Source: Bacillota bacterium
GTDB taxonomy: Bacteria > Bacillota > Limnochordia > DTU087 > JAAYGB01
Reading direction: 5' to 3'
Assembly: GCA_012727955.1 (NCBI GenBank)
Contig: JAAYGB010000001.1
Coordinates: forward strand, 1 to 64,000
Length of the DNA: 64,000 bases
Within the stretch, counting starts at the first letter, position 1, and each line of letters begins with the position of its first letter. Shown here piece after piece: positions 52,794 to 62,390 of this stretch. A model generated the notes under the pieces. That model was given only the letters and a program-made list of their open reading frames with translations, had not been told where the DNA came from and made no database searches. The translations under genes and the position numbers were made by a program.

Positions 52794-54035
52794 TTAAGCA
52801 AAGGATACTTCCGCGACTCGCACCACTAGATTGGTGCCGTAGGGATAGCCCGTTGCGTCCACCGCCAACAAGCCCGAAGACCTATCCTGAGCAAAGGCGA
52901 GCTCTTCGTCATTATCCATCCAACGAATCGACGCCACGGGCTCAGTGACACCGCTAAAGGCCTTGGGCCCGGCACCGGATTCGCCAATGGCCACATTGAC
53001 ATCACCGGTATTACCTAGATCGTGAATGAACAGATACACTTTGCCATTGGCCTCTAGGGCAAAGTTCCTGCCAGTACCCTTGACCGAGGTGGGTTTGCCC
53101 TCATAGATCACATCGCGGTGCATCTGAACCCAAGCACCCACCCGCAATAGGGCTGCCTTCTCATAGTCCGGTATCCGGCCGCTGGCCGTTGGGCCGACAT
53201 TAAGCAGATAGTTGGCCCCTACCTTGCGGCAAGCGCAGAGGTTGGCGATAATCTCCTTGGGAGACAGGTAACAGAAATCCAGATCGCCAATACCCCAGTG
53301 TTGGTTCATCGTCTGGCACATCTCCGCAGCCACGTACTTGGGCATGCCCTCTCGATCCATGGGCGTGGGGTGGCCCTGTTCAAAGGTCACGCTGTCGATC
53401 TCCCGATGACCGATATGACCCCGAGCGCTAAGTCCCGTGTTATTGATAATCATCGCGTTGGGCTGATGGCGGCGAATTAACCCATACAACTTGTCTTCCT
53501 GCCAATCGGCACCGGGTTTGCTCCAGTTCCCATCAAACCACAAACCACCGATCTCACCATACTGAGTGCAGAGAATTTCCACGGATTGACGCAGGTACTC
53601 TAAGTATGCCTCGAAATCCTTCTCAAAATCCTGGTGATACCAGTCTAGGGTCGTATGATAGAAAAAGGGAAGGATCCCCTCGGCGCGACATCCCTCGACA
53701 AATTCTGCAATCAAATCCCGTTTGGCACCGCTGTTGGGAGCATCGTACTGGGACAACCCCCGGGTATCATACAGGGAAAATCCATCGTGGTGCCTAGCGG
53801 TAATGGTAATATACTTCATCCCGGCCTGACGGGCGATGCGAGCAATGGCTCGCGCGTCAAACTCCTCCGCGGTAAAGGTCTTGGCCAGGGGAGCATACTC
53901 TTCCTTGGGAATCTGGGCTCTGTTCATAATCCACTCCCCTCGACCCAGCTGGGAGTACAATCCCCAATGAATGAACATGCCGTAGGCCAGTTTCTCAAAT
54001 CGGGCCACTCGAGGCTCCGGTTGGGGTATCGCCAT
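52794..54035 (-). CDS. alpha-L-fucosidase, GH29
   Basis: 413 residues. FEKLAYGMFIHWGLYSQLGR, YITITARHHDGFSLYDT and FFYHTTLDWYHQDF are conserved. EIGGLWFDGNW carries the nucleophile D168. ANYLLNVGPTASGRIPDYEK closes the catalytic barrel, and a small beta domain ends the protein. It lacks a signal peptide. AGGAGGAG precedes ATG. It follows araA by 30 bases, so the two are probably co-transcribed. Confidence 0.94.
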   Translation of the reverse strand: MAIPQPEPRVARFEKLAYGMFIHWGLYSQLGRGEWIMNRAQIPKEEYAPLAKTFTAEEFDARAIARIARQAGMKYITITARHHDGFSLYDTRGLSQYDAPNSGAKRDLIAEFVEGCRAEGILPFFYHTTLDWYHQDFEKDFEAYLEYLRQSVEILCTQYGEIGGLWFDGNWSKPGADWQEDKLYGLIRRHQPNAMIINNTGLSARGHIGHREIDSVTFEQGHPTPMDREGMPKYVAAEMCQTMNQHWGIGDLDFCYLSPKEIIANLCACRKVGANYLLNVGPTASGRIPDYEKAALLRVGAWVQMHRDVIYEGKPTSVKGTGRNFALEANGKVYLFIHDLGNTGDVNVAIGESGAGPKAFSGVTEPVASIRWMDNDEELAFAQDRSSGLLAVDATGYPYGTNLVVRVAEVSFA

Positions 54036-54065
54036 CTCGCTCTCTCCTCCTAAAGTTAAATTTCC

Positions 54066-55574
54066 TTAGAAACCCCGGCGCATCTGATAATACACTTCAT
54101 TGAGTTTGAGCTGCTGCTTAAAATCCCAGACATTGGTGTTCCCATCGATGATCAACAGCTCCAAACCCGCTATTTCCGCAAAATCCTTGATATGTTCCGT
54201 GGTCACTGCCTGACTGAAACCACTGTGGTGGGATCCGCCTGCCAGAATCCAACTGGTGGCTGCCACTGGCAGATTAGGCCTAGGTTCCCACAGAGCCCTG
54301 GCCACCGGGAGTTTAGGCAGAGGTTGCTCTGGCTCCACTACATCCACTTCGTTCAAGACTAAACGGAAGCGATTACCCAGATCCATGATGGCAACACAGA
54401 TGGCAGGACCACTGGCAACATCAAAGACCAACCTCGGGGGATCGGCCTTACCTCCAATGTCCAAGGGGTGAATCTCCAGCCGGGGACGATCCTTGGCAAT
54501 GGATTCACATACCTCCAGCATGTGGGCCCCTAACACCTGCATCCCTGAAGGCGCCAGATGGTAAGTGTAATCCTCCATGAAGGAGGTTCCCCCTTCAAGT
54601 CCGCTGCCCATCACCTTCATGGCCCGTACCAGGGCTGCCGTTTTCCAGTCGCCTTCGGCCCCAAACCCGATGCCATCGGCCATCAAGCGCTGGGCTGCCA
54701 AACCCGGCAGCTGGGACAGTCCATGTAGGTCCTCAAAGGTGGTGGTAAATCCTTTGAAGCCGCCCTCCTGGAGAAAGGCCCTGAGTCCCAATTCAATCCG
54801 TGCCGCCTCCCTTAAAGCCTCCCGTTGACTGCCGCCGGGCCGCAGGGATTCAGCCAGTTGGTACCGCTCCCCATAGATGGCTAGAAGCTGATCCACTTCA
54901 GAATCCGCTATCTCGTTGATATAGGCCACCAAATCACCGATACCGTAACCGTTGACGGAATATCCCAATTGAATCTCTGCCTCAACCTTGTCCCCCTCGG
55001 TGACCGCTACCTGCCGCATGTTGTCCCCAAAACGGGCAATCTTTGCTCCCTGGGCATCGTGCCAGGCCGCTGCCGCTCGAGTCCAGGTACCCAATTCTGC
55101 CAGCACCCGAGGATCTTGCCAGTGCCCAACGATTACCTTCCGTTCCAATCGAAGGCGAGAAGCAATATACCCAAACTCCCGGCATCCATGGGCCGACTGA
55201 TTCAGATTCATAAAATCCATATCGATTTCATCCCAGGGGATCTCCCGATTATATTGCGTATGGAGATGAACAAAGGGTTTGTGCAGACTTCGCAATCCCG
55301 GGATCCACATGCGAGCCGGTGAGAAAGTATGCATCCAGGTAACCAACCCGATACAGTTTGCTGCGGCATTGGCCTCCAAGCACAGTGCATGAATTTCCTC
55401 GGAGCTGGTCAGCACCGGCTTGTACACAACCCGAACCGGGATCGCCTCGGCTCCGTCGAGACCCTGTGCCATCTCCTTGGAGTGGGCTTCCACTTGCCTA
55501 AGGGCTTCCTCACCATACAGGTGTTGACTGCCAGTCACAAACCAGACTTCTAACTCCCCAAGAGCCACCTTCAT
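54066..55574 (-). CDS. araA: L-arabinose isomerase
   Basis: 502 residues. The catalytic set is visible: [20 protein letters not shown] and FMEDYTYHL (two Glu), [18 protein letters not shown] and [13 protein letters not shown] (two His). [20 protein letters not shown] and [15 protein letters not shown] are family features. It converts L-arabinose to L-ribulose; araB and araD are not in the window. GGAGGG precedes ATG. Confidence 0.97.
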   Translation of the reverse strand: MKVALGELEVWFVTGSQHLYGEEALRQVEAHSKEMAQGLDGAEAIPVRVVYKPVLTSSEEIHALCLEANAAANCIGLVTWMHTFSPARMWIPGLRSLHKPFVHLHTQYNREIPWDEIDMDFMNLNQSAHGCREFGYIASRLRLERKVIVGHWQDPRVLAELGTWTRAAAAWHDAQGAKIARFGDNMRQVAVTEGDKVEAEIQLGYSVNGYGIGDLVAYINEIADSEVDQLLAIYGERYQLAESLRPGGSQREALREAARIELGLRAFLQEGGFKGFTTTFEDLHGLSQLPGLAAQRLMADGIGFGAEGDWKTAALVRAMKVMGSGLEGGTSFMEDYTYHLAPSGMQVLGAHMLEVCESIAKDRPRLEIHPLDIGGKADPPRLVFDVASGPAICVAIMDLGNRFRLVLNEVDVVEPEQPLPKLPVARALWEPRPNLPVAATSWILAGGSHHSGFSQAVTTEHIKDFAEIAGLELLIIDGNTNVWDFKQQLKLNEVYYQMRRGF

Positions 55575-55592
55575 CCCACACCCTCCCGTCGA

Positions 55593-55610
55593 ATCAAAGT
55601 TATCTTTGAT
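55593..55610. promoter_or_regulatory. inverted repeat upstream of araA, possible operator
   Basis: ATCAAAG (55593-55599) and CTTTGAT (55604-55610) around TTAT, 18 bases before the araA start and within its likely leader. The protein that might bind is not known. Confidence 0.4.
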
Positions 55611-55760
55611 GTTCCGGGTTAGTGACCATTTTCCTTGTTGGACTGGCTCCCCTTTGTGAGTCCCGTCATATAGTACTAGGAATCAAAGCCTAACACTTGT
55701 AGTGCTGGGCAAAGAGTGAGCTGTGCCGGTAATAAGACTATGTAAAGGGAGTGTATAGGA

Positions 55761-56723
55761 GTGAAAAAAGCACTGGTGCTGGTACTTGTGGTGTTGGCAG
55801 GTCTATTAATGGTCTCGGGTTTGATGGTGGCCCAAGCTGCGGACTTTCCCAACAAACCCATCACCTACATCATCCCCTTCGATCCCGGAGGACAGACGGA
55901 CATCGAGGCCAGGCGCCAACAGCCAATCCTTGAGGAATTGTTGGGAGTGCCTGTCATCATTACCTACCGACCCGGTGGCGGCGGTTCCGTCGGCTGGTCT
56001 GAGTTAGCCAATTCACCGCCCACGGGCTATGTCATCGCCGGCAACAACATCCCCCACATCATTCTCCAACCGCTGCAAAGGGGCAATGCCGGCTATAACA
56101 CCGAAGATCTGGAACCGGTTTCCCTGTTTCAAACTACCCCCATCGGACTCGCGGTTCTCAAATCCAGTCCCATTGAAAGTTTCGAGGATTTTGTCCAGTA
56201 TGCTAAGGAACACCCCGGGGCAATTACCATCGCAGGATCGGGAACCTACTCAGGGCATCACATCGCCTATTTGCAGTTGGAGAAACTGGCTGGAATCAAG
56301 ACCACCTACATCCCCTTCACCGGGGCTGCACCCCAGATCACGGCCTTCCTGGGCGGTCACACCACAGCCATTTTGGCCAACTCCAATGACTTGGTGCAGC
56401 ATCAGGATCGGATTCGGGTCCTAGCTATCGGTGACGACCAGCGCTTTCCCAGCCTTCCCGATGTACCGACCTTCGTAGAACTGGGCTATGACATGATTCC
56501 CCGGATCGACCGCGGGATCTGTGTTCCCAAGGGCACCCCACCAGAGGTGATCGCCATCCTGGAAGCAGCCTTTCTAAGCATCGCCAGGGACCCTGAGATT
56601 CAGTCTCAGATGATTGAGCAGGGGTTTGTTCCCATGGCCCTGGGGGCACAGGAGTACAAGGAATATATTGCGCTGAAAACCGTGGAATACAGCGAGTTAA
56701 TGCAGGCACTGGAGGACCGGTAG
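55761..56723 (+). CDS. tctC: tripartite tricarboxylate transporter, binding protein TctC
   Basis: 320 residues with a clear signal peptide: basic KK, then LVLVLVVLAGLLMVSGLMVA and a likely cut after AQA. The mature part reads FPNKPITYIIPFDPGGQTDI, RPGGGGSVGWSELANSPPTG, TIAGSGTYSGHHIAYLQLEK and FTGAAPQITAFLGGHTTAIL, as in TctC/Bug proteins that bind carboxylates such as citrate. The ligand is unknown. GTG start after AAAGGGAG. Confidence 0.93.
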   Translation: MKKALVLVLVVLAGLLMVSGLMVAQAADFPNKPITYIIPFDPGGQTDIEARRQQPILEELLGVPVIITYRPGGGGSVGWSELANSPPTGYVIAGNNIPHIILQPLQRGNAGYNTEDLEPVSLFQTTPIGLAVLKSSPIESFEDFVQYAKEHPGAITIAGSGTYSGHHIAYLQLEKLAGIKTTYIPFTGAAPQITAFLGGHTTAILANSNDLVQHQDRIRVLAIGDDQRFPSLPDVPTFVELGYDMIPRIDRGICVPKGTPPEVIAILEAAFLSIARDPEIQSQMIEQGFVPMALGAQEYKEYIALKTVEYSELMQALEDR

Positions 56724-56792
56724 GAGGGGAAGGGAAACTACCCCTCCCACCGGCAAGGTCTGTGGTAGCCTGCAAGTTGGGAGGTCAAAGTC

Positions 56793-58376
56793 TTGCTGGA
56801 ACACTTGTTATTTGCCTTCGGTGAAATCTTCGCGCCCAGTAATTTCCTACTGCTGGTCCTAAGCGGCATTGCGGGAATCATCGTGGGCTGTCTGCCTGGG
56901 TTGACGGCAACGATGGCTTTAGCCCTCTTGGTTCCCTTTACCTTCACGATGCCAGCCATCACCGGATTAATCATGCTCGGGGGATTGTATGTCGGAGCGA
57001 TGTTCGGCGATGCCATTCCTGCCACACTGATCAATACCCCAGGCACCCCATCGGCCATTGCCACCACCTTTGATGGCTATCCCCTGGCAAAAAAGGGGCT
57101 AGCTCAACATGCTTTGACCGCCAATGCCTTTAGTTCCCTGGTGGGTGGACTGATCGGCACCATTCTCCTGCTCACGCTGTCCCCTCCCTTGGCGGAACTG
57201 GGGCTGAAGTTTGGACCTCCAGAGTACTTCTGGATGGCCATCTTTGGTTTGACCATCATCGGCACCCTGGCCTCCCAGTCAATTCTCAAGGGGTTGACGG
57301 GAGGAGCCCTGGGCTTGCTCCTCAGCACCATCGGGATTTCTCCCATTGCCGGTGATGTTCGGTTCACCTTCGGAGTAACGAACCTGCAGGCGGGAGTAGA
57401 CCTAATGGTTGCCTTGATTGGCTTTTTCTGCATCCCCCAGGTGCTGGAGATGGTGGAATTCGGGGTCAAGCACCATCGACCGGTGAAATACAAACCCCAG
57501 AAGGGCGTCGCTCTTCAGACTATCGCCTTTCTCCTCCGCAAACCGATACTTTTGATCCGCTCATCATTAATTGGGGTCCTGATTGGGATCATCCCTGGAG
57601 CCGGCGGAAACATTGCTGCCCTAGTGTCCTATAACGAAGCTGTCCGATGGTCGAAAACCCCCGAGGAGTTTGGCAAAGGCAACATTGAGGGAATTGCGGC
57701 GACAGAAACCGCAAACTGCTCCGTGGTCCAGGGTTCCCTCATCCCGATGCTGACCCTAGGGATTCCCGGTTCGCCCGCGGCAGCGGTGATCCTAGGCGCA
57801 CTGATGCTCCATGGCATGCGTCCCGGTGCGGAGATGTATACCACCTTTGGTCATATCACCTATACCTTCATTTTTTCTTTCTTTGTCGGCGTGATCGTGA
57901 TGTTCATCTTTACCGCTTGGGGCTCTCGGATCTTCGCCAGAATGGTTAACGTACCCCTCCAGCATTTGGCACCAATGATTGCCTTCCTGGCCATAGTTGG
58001 CTCCTTTGCCATTCGCAACAGTCTGCTGGATGTGGGGCTCATGTTGCTCTTCGGCCTTTGCGCCTATGTTCTCCACAAGCTGGGCTTTGAGTCAGGACCG
58101 GTAGTTCTAGGACTAATCATGGGTCCCTTCGCCGAGCAGGGTCTGGTGCAATCGATCCTCATGGGGCGGGCCTCGGGCTCCGTTCTGCGCCTGATGTTTA
58201 GTCGGCCCATTAGCTTGGTTCTCATCGGTCTTTGTCTAGCCTCGGTAATTTGGCCGATGGTATCCCACTGGCAAGGAAAGCTGAGGACAGGGCAACGGGA
58301 GCAGGGACCCGCAGCTGCCGAGCAGCCTAGTGCAGCAATCACTGAGGAAGGGGTGGTGATGGGCCGTGATCAATAG
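56793..58376 (+). CDS. tctA: tripartite tricarboxylate transporter, large membrane subunit TctA
   Basis: 527 residues, about 12 spans. GIIVGCLPGLTATMALALLV, GDAIPATLINTPGTPSAIAT and TFDGYPLAKKGLAQHALTAN give the first TctA repeat signature. GIIPGAGGNIAALVSYNEAV and TLGIPGSPAAAVILGALMLH give the second. A hydrophilic tail follows. TTG start eight bases after GGGAGG. It overlaps tctB by 11 bases. Confidence 0.95.
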   Translation: MLEHLLFAFGEIFAPSNFLLLVLSGIAGIIVGCLPGLTATMALALLVPFTFTMPAITGLIMLGGLYVGAMFGDAIPATLINTPGTPSAIATTFDGYPLAKKGLAQHALTANAFSSLVGGLIGTILLLTLSPPLAELGLKFGPPEYFWMAIFGLTIIGTLASQSILKGLTGGALGLLLSTIGISPIAGDVRFTFGVTNLQAGVDLMVALIGFFCIPQVLEMVEFGVKHHRPVKYKPQKGVALQTIAFLLRKPILLIRSSLIGVLIGIIPGAGGNIAALVSYNEAVRWSKTPEEFGKGNIEGIAATETANCSVVQGSLIPMLTLGIPGSPAAAVILGALMLHGMRPGAEMYTTFGHITYTFIFSFFVGVIVMFIFTAWGSRIFARMVNVPLQHLAPMIAFLAIVGSFAIRNSLLDVGLMLLFGLCAYVLHKLGFESGPVVLGLIMGPFAEQGLVQSILMGRASGSVLRLMFSRPISLVLIGLCLASVIWPMVSHWQGKLRTGQREQGPAAAEQPSAAITEEGVVMGRDQ

Positions 58377-58821
58377 TGACACCCTCTCTGGGCTTTTGAC
58401 CTTAGCCCTAACCTTAGTGGCATGGTATCACTCCCGGGATTTCACCTATTACGGCGGACTCTTCGTTAATTGGGTGCTGGCCGTCTTGTTGGCGTTAGGC
58501 CTAACTTCAGCGGTGAAGGGACTGCTGCCGGCAAGGCGCAACCAGCCCAAAGAGAAGCCGGATCCAGCAGCCTATCGCAAGGTCCTGGCAACCCTGCTGG
58601 TTCTGGCTCTGGGAATTGCAGCCATGCCCTGGATCGGGTTTGTCCTGGGCAGTATCGCCATCTATACCCTAATTTCAATGCTGATTGCTCCCACCCGCCC
58701 AAGGTCTCCAAAGGGATGGGCCCAAACCCTAGTAATAGCTGCCATCACCTCTGGGGTCTTTTACGCGGTCTTTCGGTATGTCTTGATGGTGCCACTGCCC
58801 ACGGGCACCTGGTTTGGCTAG
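58366..58821 (+). CDS. tctB: tripartite tricarboxylate transporter, small membrane subunit TctB
   Basis: 151 residues with four spans: GLLTLALTLVAWYH, FVNWVLAVLLALGL, VLATLLVLALGIAAMPWIGF and TLVIAAITSGVFYAVFRYVL. The last ends with the VPLPTG element typical of TctB. GTG start within the tctA end, so coupled. The gene order C-A-B here differs from the more common C-B-A. Confidence 0.88.
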   Translation: MINSDTLSGLLTLALTLVAWYHSRDFTYYGGLFVNWVLAVLLALGLTSAVKGLLPARRNQPKEKPDPAAYRKVLATLLVLALGIAAMPWIGFVLGSIAIYTLISMLIAPTRPRSPKGWAQTLVIAAITSGVFYAVFRYVLMVPLPTGTWFG

Positions 58822-58879
58822 CGCCTCCCACCCCTACAGCGTGGCTAGGAGGCAAATCTCCCCTTTGATCCAGAAAACG

Positions 58880-58924
58880 AGGCAGCCAGGATTCTACCCT
58901 CAGGCGGTAGATTCCTGGCTGCCT
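58880..58924. terminator. bidirectional terminator between tctB and ddh
   Basis: AGGCAGCCAGGA (58880-58891) pairs perfectly with TCCTGGCTGCCT (58913-58924) with an inner TCTACC/GGTAGA helix. It lies between convergent genes. Confidence 0.9.
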
Positions 58925-58930
58925 TGAATT

Positions 58931-59923
58931 CTATAACAGCCGCTGGCGCAGGTTTTCCGGGGAATCCATCGATAGGTATCCCACTGGGATATCAAAGATG
59001 GTAACCGCGCCGGTCTTGCCCTCCCGATGGAGACGGTACACCGCTCGAGCATAGGCTACCAAGACACTGGCGGTAAATTCCGGATTACTGTCTAACCGCA
59101 GGGAGAACTCCACCACTTGGTGGTGTTCGTCCCGTCGGCCGGTGGTGGCACTGCGAATCACCAATCCACCGTGGGGCATCTGGGAATGCTCCCGCAGCAG
59201 CTCCTCCTCGGTGATGAAGGTCACCTTCGTTTCATAATCGGCAAAGTAGTTGGGCATCGCCTTGATCTCTGCCGCGATCCTATCCTGATCCGCGCCCTCC
59301 TCTGCCACCACGTAACAATCCCGCAGGTGTTGCTCTCCCACCGCCAGCTCCGGTTGCTCCCCGGCTCGGACTCGATCCAAGGCCGCTGAAATCGGAATGG
59401 TGTACTGGACGGCATTTTTTACTCCGGGAATGCGCCGAATGGCATCGGAATGACCTTGGCTTACCCCTCGACCCCAGAAGGTATAGGTCTTACCTCCGGG
59501 CAACAGGGCCTCGGTCATCAGACGCTGGAGGGAAAACAGCCCCGGATCCCACCCGATGGAGATTGCCGCCAGCTTGCCCTTGGCTTTGGCGGTTTTGTCC
59601 ATCAGGGCAAAATACTCTGGAATCCGGCTGTGGGTATCAAAGCTATCTACGGTGTTAAACATAGCGGCAAACTCCGGCCCTTGCTGAGGCAGATCCGTTG
59701 CCGACCCACCGCACAAAATCATCACATCGATCTGATCGGTGTACTCATGGGCCTTTGACACATTGAGCACCAAAGTCCCCTGTTCTCCTGTATTAACCTG
59801 TTCCACGGGCCGCCGGGTGAACACAGCCACCAGTTCCATGTCGGGGTTCTTGGCAACGGCCAGCTCAACACCCCGACCTAAATTCCCATAACCGACAATG
59901 CCTATTCGAATCTTTTCTGTCAC
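58931..59923 (-). CDS. ddh: meso-diaminopimelate dehydrogenase
   Basis: About 330 residues. IRIGIVGYGNLGRGVELAVA is the NADPH fold; then VMILCGGSATDLPQQGPEFA, NTVDSFDTHSRIPEYFALMD, AAISIGWDPGLFSLQRLM and FWGRGVSQGHSDAIRRIPGV, all Ddh signatures. It makes meso-DAP in one step from tetrahydrodipicolinate, for lysine and cell wall. GTG 59923 is preferred because GGAGG lies seven bases before; an ATG at 59938 is open. It follows the GH3 gene by 82 bases. Confidence 0.94.
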   Translation of the reverse strand: MTEKIRIGIVGYGNLGRGVELAVAKNPDMELVAVFTRRPVEQVNTGEQGTLVLNVSKAHEYTDQIDVMILCGGSATDLPQQGPEFAAMFNTVDSFDTHSRIPEYFALMDKTAKAKGKLAAISIGWDPGLFSLQRLMTEALLPGGKTYTFWGRGVSQGHSDAIRRIPGVKNAVQYTIPISAALDRVRAGEQPELAVGEQHLRDCYVVAEEGADQDRIAAEIKAMPNYFADYETKVTFITEEELLREHSQMPHGGLVIRSATTGRRDEHHQVVEFSLRLDSNPEFTASVLVAYARAVYRLHREGKTGAVTIFDIPVGYLSMDSPENLRQRLL

Positions 59924-60005
59924 TTCGCTTCCTCCCATAGTCGCCTTGCAACATCTTCTGCTCTGTTCATTCCATGACCTATGACGGCAATGTCAGCGGC
60001 AGCAG

Positions 60006-62210
60006 CTAGTAAGGCAGCTGTACCGGGGCATCGGCCACTACTTCAAATTGGCCCAGCAAGACACTGCGGCCCGTCAATTCAGCACTGCGGGCATCGGGCT
60101 GTTGTCCCCCGACACTGACCTGGAAGGTTCCCGGCTCCAGCACCGCGGCTCCCGCCTCATCAATCAGCGCCAACTGTCGCGGGGTCAGGGTAAATTCCAC
60201 TACCTGCTCTTCCCCAGGGCGAAGGTGAATCCGCCGGAATCCCTCTAGACGCCAGCGGGGAACGGGAACCGAGGCCTCCAGGTCAGTCAGATAAAGCTGT
60301 ACCACCTCATCCCCGGCCAACTCTCCCACGTTCTTGACGGTGACCTGGACCTTGACCGAATCCTCGGGCCCAACCTGGGACCCTTCGATCTTTAGCCCGG
60401 AGTATTCGAAATCGGTGTAAGACAGTCCATACCCAAAGGGATACAGAGGAGTATCGGTCATATAGCGGTAGGTTCGTCCCGCCATGCTGTAATCGGTAAA
60501 CTCCGGAAGCTGATCCAGGGACTTAACATAGGTCACCGGCAGCCGTCCCGCGGGGTTGTAGCGACCAAAGAGAACATCGGCAATCGCGGTTCCGCCCTCT
60601 TCACCGGGATACCAGGCCTGTAAGATGGCCGGGACATTCTCCTGGGCCCAGTTGATGGTCAAGGGGCTGCCGCTAAAGAGGACCAGCACCACGGGCTTTC
60701 CTAACTGACACACCGCCTGGAGCAACTGCTCCTGCAGCACCGGCAGAGATAGACTGATGCGGTCTCCACCGCCATCGGAGTTAGCTACGTCACCTTCTTC
60801 CCCCTCAAGTTCCGGAGAAATACCCAGGCACATCACCACAACATCGGCCCGTTGGGCCACGGCTAGAGCCTCAGCAAAGCCATGGGTGGGCTTGACGCCC
60901 CAAGGAGCATCGGGAGAACCCTCGTACAAAGAGCATCCCTCGGCGTAGTACACCTTTGTCTCCGGCTTCACCGCTTGGCGAATGCCTTCCAGAGCAGTCA
61001 CGTACCGGGAGGGAGTACCGAAGTAGTTGCCCAACAGGACACTCTTGCGATCGGCATTGGGTCCGATGACGGCAATGGATTGGATCTTGTCCCGATCCAA
61101 GGGAAGCAGTCCATCCTGGTTTTTCAACAACACCATACTCTCCCGCGCAGTTTCGAGAGCCAGCTCCCGATGGGCTTCACAGGCATTTACCTCGAAGGGG
61201 ATTTGGGCATAGGGAACCCGCTCCGGTGGATCGAACATTCCCAACTTGAAGCGAGTGCGCAGCAGCCGACGCAAGGCTACATTTATTTCTTCTTCAGAGA
61301 TTAGGCCCTGTTCCGCGGCAGCCACCAAGCTGGGGAAGGTGTGACCACAATTGAGGTCGCAGCCATTCTTAACCGCCAAGGCTGCCGATTCCTCCGGTGA
61401 CTGGGTAACCTTGTGCCGTGCATGGATATCGTCAATGGCACCACAGTCGGATACCACATGGCCGGCAAATCCCCACTCCTGGCGCAGGATCTCCTCTAGC
61501 AGGGTGGGACTGGCACAGCAGGGCTCGCCATTGGTTCGATTGTACGCACCCATCACCGCCTCAACTTGGCCCTCCTGCACACAGGCTTTGAAGGCCGGCA
61601 AATAGGTCTCCCGCAGGTCCTTGGCACTGACCTGGGCATCGAACTCATGGCGCAGGGACTCTGGCCCGCTGTGGACGGCGTAGTGTTTGGCGCAGGCGGC
61701 AACCTTGAGATATTTCGGGTCATGGCCCTGCAGCCCCTTAATAAAGGCTACCCCCAACCGGCTCGTTAAGTAGGGATCCTCACCATAGGTTTCCTGTCCC
61801 CGGCCCCAGCGGGGATCCCGGAAGATGTTGACATTGGGAGACCAGAAGGTCAATCCCTTGTAAATCCCGCGGTCGCCATGGCGGGCGGCTTCATGATGCT
61901 TGGCTCGAGCCTCATCGGAGATTACCGAACCCACCTCTTCCAGGCGCTCGGGGCTAAAGGTAGCCGCCATCCCGATGGACTGAGGGAAAACTGTGGCCAC
62001 TCCCGCCCGCCCAACGCCGTGGAGACATTCGTTCCACCAGTTGTACTCTGGAATTCCCACTGAAGAGAGTGCTGAGGAGTTATAGATCATCTGGGATACC
62101 TTCTCCTCCAGCGTCAACCGGGACAACAGATCTTCAATCCTGGCCTCTAGGGGTTGATCCGGATCCCGAAACAGTGGTAACTCTTGGGCTTTTGTGTTTT
62201 TGGCTTCCAT
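60006..62210 (-). CDS. GH3 beta-glycosidase, probably beta-xylosidase
   Basis: 734 residues. The N-terminal barrel has YNWWNECLHGVGRAGVATVF, FWSPNVNIFRDPRWGRGQET and VAACAKHYAVHSGPE. The nucleophile is D255 in GHVVSDCGAIDDIHARHKVT. The second domain reads VVVMCLGISPELEGEEGDVA, and a C-terminal fibronectin III-like domain completes it. The WWNECLHGV and SDCGAI forms are typical of bacterial and plant beta-xylosidase/arabinofuranosidase members. There is no signal peptide. AAAGGAGG precedes ATG. Confidence 0.93.
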   Translation of the reverse strand: MEAKNTKAQELPLFRDPDQPLEARIEDLLSRLTLEEKVSQMIYNSSALSSVGIPEYNWWNECLHGVGRAGVATVFPQSIGMAATFSPERLEEVGSVISDEARAKHHEAARHGDRGIYKGLTFWSPNVNIFRDPRWGRGQETYGEDPYLTSRLGVAFIKGLQGHDPKYLKVAACAKHYAVHSGPESLRHEFDAQVSAKDLRETYLPAFKACVQEGQVEAVMGAYNRTNGEPCCASPTLLEEILRQEWGFAGHVVSDCGAIDDIHARHKVTQSPEESAALAVKNGCDLNCGHTFPSLVAAAEQGLISEEEINVALRRLLRTRFKLGMFDPPERVPYAQIPFEVNACEAHRELALETARESMVLLKNQDGLLPLDRDKIQSIAVIGPNADRKSVLLGNYFGTPSRYVTALEGIRQAVKPETKVYYAEGCSLYEGSPDAPWGVKPTHGFAEALAVAQRADVVVMCLGISPELEGEEGDVANSDGGGDRISLSLPVLQEQLLQAVCQLGKPVVLVLFSGSPLTINWAQENVPAILQAWYPGEEGGTAIADVLFGRYNPAGRLPVTYVKSLDQLPEFTDYSMAGRTYRYMTDTPLYPFGYGLSYTDFEYSGLKIEGSQVGPEDSVKVQVTVKNVGELAGDEVVQLYLTDLEASVPVPRWRLEGFRRIHLRPGEEQVVEFTLTPRQLALIDEAGAAVLEPGTFQVSVGGQQPDARSAELTGRSVLLGQFEVVADAPVQLPY

Positions 62211-62390
62211 GCCTGTACCTCCTTTAACCTTAGGTCCTACCCTTCGGCGATTAATTGGCTACTAAATCGATTCAGTTTTTCCGTCGCAAACACCTGCGAT
62301 ACCCAGGGGATTACAGGAGTTTATTTCAGGTTAACCGAAGTCTTTCATAAGTACAGAATTAAGGCCCTTGTCCGTGGAAGGAGTGATCCG

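Noticed and set aside
62184-62390. Longer N-terminus (69 residues) for the HEPN-CBS protein
   Set aside because: The extra part overlaps the divergent GH3 gene and its ribosome site, and does not look like protein; GTG 62391 has AAGGAG at ideal spacing.
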